In this document: in pieces, positions 1 through 6,122 of the stretch
How the letters are laid out: every line of letters begins with the position of its first letter
How positions within the stretch are numbered: the stretch's first letter is position 1
NCBI GenBank assembly: GCA_027858145.1
Contig: JAQIDF010000387.1
Location: 1 to 6,806, forward strand
Direction of reading: 5' to 3'
DNA: 6,806 nt
Source: Prolixibacteraceae bacterium
Lineage (GTDB): Bacteria; Bacteroidota; Bacteroidia; Bacteroidales; Prolixibacteraceae
The notes under the pieces: model-generated
Seen by the model: the letters and a program-made list of their open reading frames with translations, nothing else
Told to the model about the DNA's origin: nothing
Database searches by the model: none
Made by a program: the position numbers and the translations under genes

Positions 1-3
1 AAA

Positions 4-11
4 TACATTTA
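4..11 (+). promoter_or_regulatory. possible -7 promoter element of the peroxiredoxin gene
   Basis: TACATTTA matches the Bacteroidota -7 consensus TAnnTTTG at all positions but the last. It sits 26 bp before the peroxiredoxin ATG, a plausible leader length. The -33 region would lie outside the window, so the call rests on one short, AT-rich match and is weak. Confidence 0.2.
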
Positions 12-37
12 AATTTTAATCCTAAAAATATAATTAT

Positions 38-667
38 ATGAGTTTAGTTGGAAAAAAAGCACCAGTATTTAATGCCGCGGCAGTTGTTAATGGTAATGAT
101 ATCGTTGAGAATTTCTCGCTAAAGCAATATGAAGGAGATAAATATGTATTGTTCTTCTTTTACCCTAAAGATTTCACATTTGTTTGCCCAACCGAAATAA
201 TTGCATTCCAGAATAAAATTGAAGAATTCGAAAAAAGGGGTGTAGCTGTTGTTGGATGTTCAACCGATTCGGAGTTTTCACACTGGGCATGGTTAAACAC
301 AGAGAAGAACAATGGAGGAATTAAAGGCGTTAAGTTTCCCATCGTTGCCGATATTTCTAAAACCATATCAATGAATTACGATGTGTTGGCCGGTGAATAC
401 AATTATAACGACGAAGGCGAAGCTGTTTTTGAGGGAGAGCCTGTTGCCTATCGCGGATTGTATCTGATTGACAAAGAAGGGCTCGTTCGTCATTCTTTGG
501 TTAATGATATGCCACTTGGTCGTAGTGTTGACGAAGCTTTACGCATGGTAGATGCCTTGCAGCACTTTGAAGAAAACGGAGAAGTATGCCCTGCAAACTG
601 GAAAGAAGGAGATGATGCAATGGATGCATCTTCGGTGGGCGTTGCAAAGTACCTTTCAGAACATTAA
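38..667 (+). CDS. typical 2-Cys peroxiredoxin (AhpC/Prx1 family)
   Basis: This 209-residue cytoplasmic thiol peroxidase should reduce hydrogen peroxide and organic hydroperoxides. The active-site PxxxTxxC motif is P43-T47-C50 within FTFVCPTE, and C50 is the peroxidatic cysteine. R139 in AYRG is the expected catalytic arginine, and C184 in EVCPANW is the resolving cysteine that would form a disulfide with C50 of the partner subunit. Between the LAGEY segment and AYRG (about residues 117-137) the protein has an acidic stretch longer than in E. coli-type AhpC. A GGI motif is present at 93-95, but the C-terminus ends KYLSEH rather than with the YF motif of overoxidation-sensitive eukaryotic enzymes. 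No AhpF-like reductase is adjacent, so the electron donor (thioredoxin or AhpF) is unknown. The ATG follows an A/T-rich leader without a Shine-Dalgarno sequence, as usual in Bacteroidota. A terminator just downstream suggests a monocistronic gene. The family is certain; the symbol ahpC is possible but not assigned. Confidence 0.95.
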   Translation: MSLVGKKAPVFNAAAVVNGNDIVENFSLKQYEGDKYVLFFFYPKDFTFVCPTEIIAFQNKIEEFEKRGVAVVGCSTDSEFSHWAWLNTEKNNGGIKGVKFPIVADISKTISMNYDVLAGEYNYNDEGEAVFEGEPVAYRGLYLIDKEGLVRHSLVNDMPLGRSVDEALRMVDALQHFEENGEVCPANWKEGDDAMDASSVGVAKYLSEH

Positions 668-692
668 TCGTTAGTAAATTTTAGATAACTCG

Positions 693-726
693 GCAGGGGC
701 TGTTCATAACGGTTCCTGCTTTTTTT
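693..726 (+). terminator. intrinsic terminator of the peroxiredoxin gene
   Basis: Bases 693-704 pair with 708-719 over 12 consecutive positions: GCAGG with CCTGC at the base, then seven further pairs including three G-T wobbles. The loop is CAT, and seven T residues follow at 720-726. It begins 25 bp after the peroxiredoxin stop codon, so the gene is probably transcribed alone. Confidence 0.85.
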
Positions 727-743
727 ATGATTTTAGTCGGGGG

Positions 744-770
744 TTTGCTTTTCTAAATTTAGTACTTTAG
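744..770 (+). promoter_or_regulatory. weak candidate promoter for the receiver/ATP-grasp gene
   Basis: TTTG at 744-747 could be a -33 element, and TACTTTAG at 763-770 is one mismatch from TAnnTTTG. The 15-bp gap between them is shorter than usual for Bacteroidota, and TAAATTTA at 754-761 is an equally good -7 match. A promoter is expected here because a terminator lies just upstream and a gene starts at 795, but the exact site cannot be fixed by eye. Confidence 0.2.
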
Positions 771-794
771 TGCTTTTAGATCAAAAATTGCACT

Positions 795-3779
795 ATGGTT
801 GATATTGAAAGTATTAATCTTTCTTCGGTATACGAAAAGCGAAAAAACGACAGGGATATTTTTCAGGAACTGATGCCTACTAAAGTTAAAGAAATTTTAC
901 TGGTGGCTACAAAGTATGATGCCTATTCCATTGTTCGGGAAGGCCAGTTTTCTGATAAAATATTTGGTGAGTATCTTCAGTTAAATCTTTATTCGGCACC
1001 TCGTTTTACAAGTGTGAATACGAAGCAGGAAGCGGTTGAGGCACTCAAAACCAGGCATTTTGACATGGTGATAATTATGGCTGGTATCGATCGTCAGGCG
1101 CCACTCGATATTGCCCGCGGTATTAACCATGTAAAACCACGATTGCCAATACTTTTACTGGTTAACAACAATTACGACCTTGCTTATTTTACCGAAACTT
1201 CAGAACCGCTTCATTATATCGACAGGGTTTTTGTATGGAATGGAAATACCAGCATTTTTCTTGCCATGATCAAATATATTGAGGACAAGAAAAATGTTCA
1301 ACGCGATGTTTTGGTTGGTAACGTCAGGATTATACTTCTTGTTGAGGATTCTGTGAAGTACTATTCGAGGTATCTTCCGTTGCTATATACTAATGTTATG
1401 TTGCAGACTCAAAATCTTGTGGCCGACGATTCAACTGATGAGCTGCATATGATACTTAAAATGCGTGCCCGACCCAAAATTCTTCTGGTAAGTAATTACG
1501 AGGATGCTATCTCAGTAATCGATCATTATAAAGATAACCTGTTGTGTGTAATCAGCGATGTGAAATTCTCAAAAAACGGGAGTGATGATATTGATGCAGG
1601 GATTGATTTATTGAACTACGCTAATTCAATACTTAAATTTAAGGTGCCGCTACTACTGCAATCGCATGATGTAAAGAATAGAAAAAGAGCTAATGAAATA
1701 GATGCCGATTTTATTGATAAAGATTCCGATAGTTTGTCGAAAGATATTCAGCGTTTTATATATCATCGTTTAGGCTTTGGTAATTTTGGGTTCTTGATGC
1801 CCGATGGGCGAAAGGTTGCTGATGCGCATTCTCTGCACGAGTTTCAGGAGTTAATGAAGAAGGTTCCTATTGAATCGATTCTTTATCATGCATCGCGTAA
1901 TGAATTTTCGAAATGGTTGATGGCACGCGGCGAGATTAATATGGCCGAGTTGCTGAAAGTCAGGCAGGCCGATGAGTTTGAACAGAAAAAAGATGTAAGG
2001 GAATTTATACTGAAAGTATTTGAAAAGGTAAAGATGCAACAGTTGCGGGGGCGAATTGTCAATTTCGACCCTACACTGGTGAAAGATAACCGCTACATCA
2101 TCAGGCTTTCAAAAGGTTCGTTGGGGGGCAAGGGTAGAGGCCTGGCCTTTATTTCAAATTTTATTGAAAATATTGACTTTAAGAAAATTATTCCGGATGT
2201 AAATATTCGCATACCGGCAACGTCAGTTATTGGAGCTCTTGAGTTTGATTCATTTGTTGAGGCAAATGATTTATACAATAAAATCATTGTTCAGCATAGT
2301 TATAACAATATCAACGAGTTGTTCTTGAAGGGCAAAATCAGTGAAGCGCTTAACGAAAAGCTGTTCTTGTACCTTGTGAATATGAAAAGGCCATTGGCGG
2401 TGCGTTCTTCCGGTTTATTTGAAGATTCGCTTTTGCAACCCTTTGCCGGGGTTTACAGCACGTATCTGCTTCCTAATAATCATCCCGATATTAATGTGCG
2501 GCAAAAACAACTGAGGGAAGCCATTAAACTTGTTTATGCTTCTACTTTTGAAAAAACAGCCCGTTCGTATTTCAAAGCGGTGAATTATAAGATCGAAGAA
2601 GAAAAGATGGCTGTAATTATCCAGGAGGTTGTGGGGCATGAGTTTAATGGTAAGTATTACCCGCATATTAGCGGCATAGCCCAGTCGTACAACTATTACC
2701 CGGTGTCGTACATGCAACCGGCCGATGGTTTTGCTGTTGCGGGTGTTGGACTCGGAATGTATGTTGTGGGGGGCGAAAAGTCTTACCGTTTCTGTCCAAG
2801 ATTTCCCAAAATAAATCCTTCTTCAGTTGGCGACCAGATGCGCGACTCGCAAAAAGAATTTTATGCTATTGACATGTCGCGTACTGGATTTGATTTGAAA
2901 GATGAAGGTGAAATGGCTACTATTGAGAAGTATTCGGTTAAAGAAGCCGACAAAGACGGTACTCTCACCTATTGTGCTTCAACTTTCGACCTTGAAAATG
3001 ATATATTATTGCCGGGAACCGATGCTCGGGGTGTAAAAGTGGTAGACTTTTCAAATATTTTAAAGTACAGCTATTTTCCGCTTGCCGATTCGTTGCACTT
3101 GTTGTTAAAGCTGTTTAAAGAAGCCATGGGCGTACCTGTTGAGCTCGAATATACTGTTGACCTGGAGAAAACATCCGATAATGGTTTGCCTACACTATAT
3201 TTATTGCAAATTAAACCGTTGATTAGAAAAGAGGAGATGGTAACAGTTGATATTGGTAAAGTTGAAAAGGCCAGGACTTTGATGTATGCTACAGCGGGGA
3301 TGGGTAATGGTATCAATCGTGAGATATGTGATGTTGTGTATGTTAATATAGCATCGTTTGACCGGACAAGAACACGTGAAATAGCACAACAGCTTGGTAC
3401 CATCAATGAAAAAATGGCTGAAGAAAAACGTGATTACATTTTAATTGGCCCCGGACGCTGGGGATCGCGCGATCCGTTTACCGGAATACCTGTTGTGTGG
3501 TCGCAAATATCAAGGGCAAAGGTAATTGTTGAGATGGGGCTTGAAGATTTCCCTCTTGATGCTTCACTTGGATCACATTTTTTCCACAACGTAACCTCTA
3601 TGAATGTTGGCTATTATTCCATACCATACGATTCGGCTGATTCGTATGTGAATATCGATATGCTTAAGAGTGTGCGTGTACTTGAAAAAACAGAATTTGT
3701 AAAGCATTTACGTTTCGAAAAGCCGCTGGAGATATTAATGGACGGTCGTGAAAGAAAAGTTTTAATTTCTCAAAAATAA
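795..3779 (+). CDS. receiver-like/ATP-grasp protein with PEP synthase-type N-terminal (PEP/pyruvate-binding) domain
   Basis: The product is 994 residues with no signal peptide or membrane segment, so it is probably cytoplasmic. Residues about 30-165 resemble a receiver (REC) fold but lack its key residues: M95 replaces the phosphoacceptor Asp and W148 the Lys. Residues about 175-325 form a second REC-like domain with the expected set: E184/D185, D255, S290 and K309. Residues about 435-810 match the ATP-grasp domain of PEP synthase and pyruvate phosphate dikinase. They include GGKG with K446, AVRSSG (R537) followed by E543-D544 and F550-A551-G552, IIQEVV (Q610), GVGLGMYVVGG, the acidic E783/E785 and LQIKP (Q806). 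Residues about 830-994 form a further conserved-looking region with GPGRWGSRD at 885-893 and GSHFFHN at 926-932. The phosphohistidine swivel domain and the C-terminal PEP/pyruvate barrel are missing, and the protein ends 185 residues after LQIKP. The usual label 'phosphoenolpyruvate synthase' therefore overstates what is known. ATP binding and phosphorylation control by a histidine kinase are inferred; substrate and product are unknown. The lipoprotein gene 5 bp downstream is probably cotranscribed. Confidence 0.85.
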   Translation: MVDIESINLSSVYEKRKNDRDIFQELMPTKVKEILLVATKYDAYSIVREGQFSDKIFGEYLQLNLYSAPRFTSVNTKQEAVEALKTRHFDMVIIMAGIDRQAPLDIARGINHVKPRLPILLLVNNNYDLAYFTETSEPLHYIDRVFVWNGNTSIFLAMIKYIEDKKNVQRDVLVGNVRIILLVEDSVKYYSRYLPLLYTNVMLQTQNLVADDSTDELHMILKMRARPKILLVSNYEDAISVIDHYKDNLLCVISDVKFSKNGSDDIDAGIDLLNYANSILKFKVPLLLQSHDVKNRKRANEIDADFIDKDSDSLSKDIQRFIYHRLGFGNFGFLMPDGRKVADAHSLHEFQELMKKVPIESILYHASRNEFSKWLMARGEINMAELLKVRQADEFEQKKDVREFILKVFEKVKMQQLRGRIVNFDPTLVKDNRYIIRLSKGSLGGKGRGLAFISNFIENIDFKKIIPDVNIRIPATSVIGALEFDSFVEANDLYNKIIVQHSYNNINELFLKGKISEALNEKLFLYLVNMKRPLAVRSSGLFEDSLLQPFAGVYSTYLLPNNHPDINVRQKQLREAIKLVYASTFEKTARSYFKAVNYKIEEEKMAVIIQEVVGHEFNGKYYPHISGIAQSYNYYPVSYMQPADGFAVAGVGLGMYVVGGEKSYRFCPRFPKINPSSVGDQMRDSQKEFYAIDMSRTGFDLKDEGEMATIEKYSVKEADKDGTLTYCASTFDLENDILLPGTDARGVKVVDFSNILKYSYFPLADSLHLLLKLFKEAMGVPVELEYTVDLEKTSDNGLPTLYLLQIKPLIRKEEMVTVDIGKVEKARTLMYATAGMGNGINREICDVVYVNIASFDRTRTREIAQQLGTINEKMAEEKRDYILIGPGRWGSRDPFTGIPVVWSQISRAKVIVEMGLEDFPLDASLGSHFFHNVTSMNVGYYSIPYDSADSYVNIDMLKSVRVLEKTEFVKHLRFEKPLEILMDGRERKVLISQK

Positions 3780-3784
3780 CAACA

Positions 3785-4285
3785 ATGAAGCATACTTTTT
3801 ACGCTATCGTCTTTTTGGTACTTATCACAGCATGCGGACAGGTTTATTTTAGCGAACCCAATCCGCAACGGGGTGTTCGGGTGAAGTCATTTTCGGAAAA
3901 GCTGCAGGGTGTTTATGCTGACAGTATTTTTCAAATTGAAATAGGTAAAGATTCGATAAATGTAATGGGTGAGCCTTATAAAATAACGAAGAAAGATGCT
4001 GCGGCTGATGAAGTTACCATCCGGTATTATAAAAGCAACTATTTTGTGTCGTTTAAAGATTCGCTGTACTATTCTGTGTTTATGGCACGTTTTTATGATG
4101 ATAAGCTTGCTGTTTATATGCTAAACCCCGATGAACGTTCGGTTGAGGTTCTTTCCCGCTTAGTGAAAGTTGATACCATTGATGCTCAAAAAGACCATTA
4201 TCTTATTTCACCATCTAAGCAAGACTTTGATGCATTAGTTGATAATGAGGTTTTTGATGTGATGGGAGTTTTTGAAAAGGAATAA
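3785..4285 (+). CDS. small lipoprotein of unknown function, cotranscribed with the receiver/ATP-grasp gene
   Basis: The 166-residue product starts with a short basic N-terminus (MKH), a hydrophobic stretch at about 5-15 and a lipobox I14-T15-A16-C17. It should be exported by Sec, lipidated on C17 and cleaved to a mature protein of 150 residues. The residues after the cysteine (GQVY) are not an acidic or lysine-rich surface-export signal of the kind known in Bacteroidota, so I infer that it faces the periplasm. The mature part is rich in alternating hydrophobic and charged residues (for example VTIRYYKSNYFVSF at 77-90) and probably folds as beta strands. An LQGVY segment at 40-44 begins the folded part, and ISPSKQDFDALV near residues 141-152 resembles the C-terminus of other Bacteroidota lipoproteins. 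I do not recognise a named family. The ATG lies 5 bp after the stop of the upstream gene, which points to a shared mRNA and perhaps a shared role. The gene is clearly real; its function is open. Confidence 0.85.
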   Translation: MKHTFYAIVFLVLITACGQVYFSEPNPQRGVRVKSFSEKLQGVYADSIFQIEIGKDSINVMGEPYKITKKDAAADEVTIRYYKSNYFVSFKDSLYYSVFMARFYDDKLAVYMLNPDERSVEVLSRLVKVDTIDAQKDHYLISPSKQDFDALVDNEVFDVMGVFEKE

Positions 4286-4433
4286 TTGCAGACGATAATT
4301 CGGGTGGGCACATCATAATCTTATTCATTCATACTACAATAGATCGTTAGATTTTAGACACAAGACAATAGATATTTGTGTAATGTAGAACTAGTTTAAG
4401 GTTTAGGGTGTCCCAAAACTGAAAACAGGAGAA

Positions 4434-4476
4434 AAACGCCTTCATAAATATAAAAAAATGAAGGCGTTTAATTTTT
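4434..4476. terminator. bidirectional intrinsic terminator between convergent operons
   Basis: AAACGCCTTCAT at 4434-4445 is perfectly complementary to ATGAAGGCGTTT at 4458-4469, a 12-bp stem with a 12-nt A-rich loop. On the + strand it is followed by TTT-AA-TTTTT; on the - strand it is followed by a T run from 4436 to 4432. It begins 11 bases past the fabD stop (toward lower coordinates), and its left arm starts 149 bases past the lipoprotein stop. It therefore probably ends both the folE-fabD transcript and the receiver/ATP-grasp-lipoprotein transcript. Confidence 0.85.
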
Positions 4477-4479
4477 CAT

Positions 4480-5370
4480 TTATTCGGGCAGCTTGTCATA
4501 TCCCTTACGTTCTACTTCTTTATTTACTTTCATTACCAGACCTTGTAATACCTTGCCAGGGCCTAATTCAGTAAATGATTTAGCACCGTCGGCAATCATA
4601 TTCTTTACAGTTTGTGTCCATCGCACGGGTTCTGTTAGCTGGGCAATCAGGTTTGCTTTAATTTCCGAAGGTTCGGTGTGTGGCTTTGCATCAACATTTT
4701 GATACACCGGGCAAACAGGCTTGTTAATGTTAGTCGCTTCAATTGCAGCTGCCAGTTCTTCACGGGCAGGCTCCATTAACGGTGAGTGGAAGGCACCGCC
4801 TACAGGAAGGATTAATGCGCGTTTGGCTCCCTTTTCTTTTAAGCTTTCGCAGGCATTTTTCACGGCATCAACAGCACCTGAAATAACCAATTGTCCGGGG
4901 CAATTATAATTGGCAGCAACAACAATTCCTTCAGTTTCGTTGCATACATGTTCTACTGTTTCATCATCGAGGCCAACAATGGCAGCCATTGTAGAGGGTT
5001 CAACTTCACATGCTTTTTGCATGGCTAAAGCACGTTTCGAAACCAGTTTTAATCCGTCTTCAAACGAAAGAGCCCCGGCTGCAACCAGCGCTGAGAATTC
5101 CCCCAAAGAATGACCGGCAGTCATTTCGGGTTTGAATTTATCGCCGAGTACTTTTGATAAAATAACGGAGTGTAGGAAAATGGCAGGTTGTGTTACTTTT
5201 GTTTGCTTTAGCTCGTCGGCCGTTCCCTCAAACATGATTTTAGTTATTTCAAAGCCAAGTATCTCATTGGCTTTGTCAAACATCTCGCGGGCAATATCCG
5301 AGTTTTCGTAAAGGTCTTTACCCATGCCCGGGTACTGGGCTCCCTGGCCCGGAAAAACAAATGCGTTCAT
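4480..5370 (-). CDS. fabD: malonyl-CoA:acyl carrier protein transacylase
   Basis: FabD moves the malonyl group from malonyl-CoA to holo-ACP, supplying the extender unit for type II fatty-acid synthesis in the cytoplasm. The 296-residue length is usual for stand-alone FabD. The family landmarks are all present. FPGQGAQ at 6-12 shapes the oxyanion region. GHSLG at 86-90 holds the nucleophile S88. R113 in KRALAMQ should bind the malonyl carboxylate. N156-CPGQ, H195 in GAFHSPLM (the catalytic histidine) and Q244 in IAQLTEPVRW follow, and ELGPG is at 268-272. The ATG gives the canonical N-terminus with FPGQG six residues in, so the start is secure. It lies 22 bp downstream of folE on the same strand with no terminator between them, so the two are probably one operon. 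No other fab genes are in the window. The terminator at 4434-4476 follows its stop codon closely. Confidence 0.96.
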   Translation of the reverse strand: MNAFVFPGQGAQYPGMGKDLYENSDIAREMFDKANEILGFEITKIMFEGTADELKQTKVTQPAIFLHSVILSKVLGDKFKPEMTAGHSLGEFSALVAAGALSFEDGLKLVSKRALAMQKACEVEPSTMAAIVGLDDETVEHVCNETEGIVVAANYNCPGQLVISGAVDAVKNACESLKEKGAKRALILPVGGAFHSPLMEPAREELAAAIEATNINKPVCPVYQNVDAKPHTEPSEIKANLIAQLTEPVRWTQTVKNMIADGAKSFTELGPGKVLQGLVMKVNKEVERKGYDKLPE

Positions 5371-5392
5371 AAGTGTTCAGTTTTATGTATTA

Positions 5393-6016
5393 CTAATGCA
5401 GGTTGCTGCTAATAATTCTTAAGAATTCTTCACGTGTTGCTACCCGGTTAAAAGCACCGGTAAAATCAGATGTTGTGGTAACTGAATGTTGTTTTTGCAC
5501 GCCGCGCATTTGCATGCATAAGTGTTGTGCTTCAATAACTACAGCTACACCCAGCGGCTCAAGTGTGTCTTGTATGCAATCTTTTATTTGCATCGTTAGC
5601 CGTTCCTGAACTTGTAGTCTTCGTGAAAATGCTTCAACGACACGGGCAATTTTGCTTAATCCTGTAATTTTACCATCTGGAATATAGGCAACATGTGCTT
5701 TACCAATAAAAGGCAACATGTGGTGCTCGCACATCGAGAAAAGTTCAATATCCTTTACCACAACCATTTGTCGGTATTCTTCACTAAACATGGCTGATTT
5801 CAAAATATCCTCAGGATCCATTTCATACCCTTGCAAAAGAAATTGCATTGCTTTGGCAACCCGCAAAGGTGTTTTTTCAAGTCCTTCCCTTTTTGGGTCT
5901 TCTCCTAATAGTTTTATTATTGATTGATAATGGTTTGATAGTTTATCGGTAGTTTGAGCATCATATTTTTCAACTTTCTGGTAATTGCCGTCACTATTAT
6001 TTAAAGAATATTCCAT
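5393..6016 (-). CDS. folE: GTP cyclohydrolase I
   Basis: FolE converts GTP to 7,8-dihydroneopterin triphosphate, the first step toward tetrahydrofolate and, through a branch, queuosine and related compounds. With the ATG at 6016 the protein has 207 residues. The zinc ligands are visible as C96 and H99 in MCEHHMLPF and C167 in QHLCMQMRG, with H98 the accompanying active-site histidine. This cysteine-containing set marks the zinc-dependent type IA enzyme rather than FolE2. Other family signatures are GEDPKREGLEKTP near residue 37, GLSKIARVVE, FSRRLQVQERLT and SVTTTSDFTGAF. The frame stays open upstream to a TTG at 6037, which would add seven residues. I prefer the ATG because the TTG overlaps the candidate -7 promoter element and the extra residues carry no family signal. 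No Shine-Dalgarno sequence is seen, as expected. It is the first gene of a likely folE-fabD operon and is divergent from the Lrp-family gene. Confidence 0.95.
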   Translation of the reverse strand: MEYSLNNSDGNYQKVEKYDAQTTDKLSNHYQSIIKLLGEDPKREGLEKTPLRVAKAMQFLLQGYEMDPEDILKSAMFSEEYRQMVVVKDIELFSMCEHHMLPFIGKAHVAYIPDGKITGLSKIARVVEAFSRRLQVQERLTMQIKDCIQDTLEPLGVAVVIEAQHLCMQMRGVQKQHSVTTTSDFTGAFNRVATREEFLRIISSNLH

Positions 6017-6034
6017 AAATTTTAATTTTACAGG

Positions 6035-6042
6035 CAAAGTAA
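6035..6042 (-). promoter_or_regulatory. candidate -7 promoter element of folE-fabD
   Basis: On the - strand this reads TTACTTTG, followed by CC. It matches TAnnTTTG except for T at the second position. It lies 18 bases upstream of the folE ATG at 6016, giving a short leader of roughly 10-14 bases. No convincing -33 TTTG is seen at normal spacing, so confidence is moderate to low. Confidence 0.35.
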
Positions 6043-6051
6043 CAAATTCTT

Positions 6052-6066
6052 CAGAAAAATTTATTG
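6052..6066. promoter_or_regulatory. possible Lrp-type binding site in the divergent folE/lrp-like promoter region
   Basis: CAGAAAAATTTATTG agrees with 13 of the 15 degenerate positions of the E. coli Lrp consensus YAGHAWATTWTDCTR. It lies between the candidate promoters of folE and the Lrp-family gene, where an autoregulator would be expected to bind. CTTCA at 6049-6053 and TGAAG at 6069-6073 form a loose inverted repeat around it. The region is very AT-rich and the DNA specificity of Bacteroidota Lrp-family proteins may differ, so chance is a serious alternative. Confidence 0.25.
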
Positions 6067-6081
6067 TTTGAAGTTTTTTTG

Positions 6082-6089
6082 TACATTTA
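6082..6089 (+). promoter_or_regulatory. candidate -7 promoter element of the Lrp-family gene
   Basis: TACATTTA differs from TAnnTTTG only in its last base and is identical to the candidate element ahead of the peroxiredoxin gene. It is 33 bp upstream of the ATG at 6123. TTG and TTTG trinucleotide-type matches at 6064-6070 lie upstream but closer than the usual -33 spacing. Confidence 0.3.
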
Positions 6090-6122
6090 GCTTACAATTT
6101 ATAAACACAACAGTAGCTTGTT

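Noticed and set aside
2415..2717. Antisense open frame of 100 codons
   Set aside because: It lies wholly inside the ATP-grasp coding region, whose + strand frame carries recognisable motifs. The antisense product shows no family features.
3071..3406. Antisense open frame of 111 codons
   Set aside because: It is also a shadow of the 994-residue gene, with no promoter or domain to support it.
795..3779. Naming the 994-residue protein phosphoenolpyruvate synthase (ppsA)
   Set aside because: Only the ATP-grasp part matches. The swivel histidine domain and PEP-binding barrel are absent, so the catalytic cycle of PpsA cannot be supported.
4336..4373. Direct repeat of ACAATAGAT at 4336-4344 and 4365-4373
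   Set aside because: Two copies of a 9-mer in AT-rich DNA are too few to call an array or operator pair, and no adjacent gene start would use them.
4358..4381. ACACAA...TTGTGT inverted repeat, 6-bp arms with a 12-nt loop
   Set aside because: It is short, AT-rich, has a large loop and no T run, so it is likely chance.
4493..5113. Three short + strand frames inside fabD
   Set aside because: They are opposite to fabD, whose frame has every catalytic motif. The + strand products are low-complexity and Ser/Thr/Ala-rich, as expected of shadow frames.
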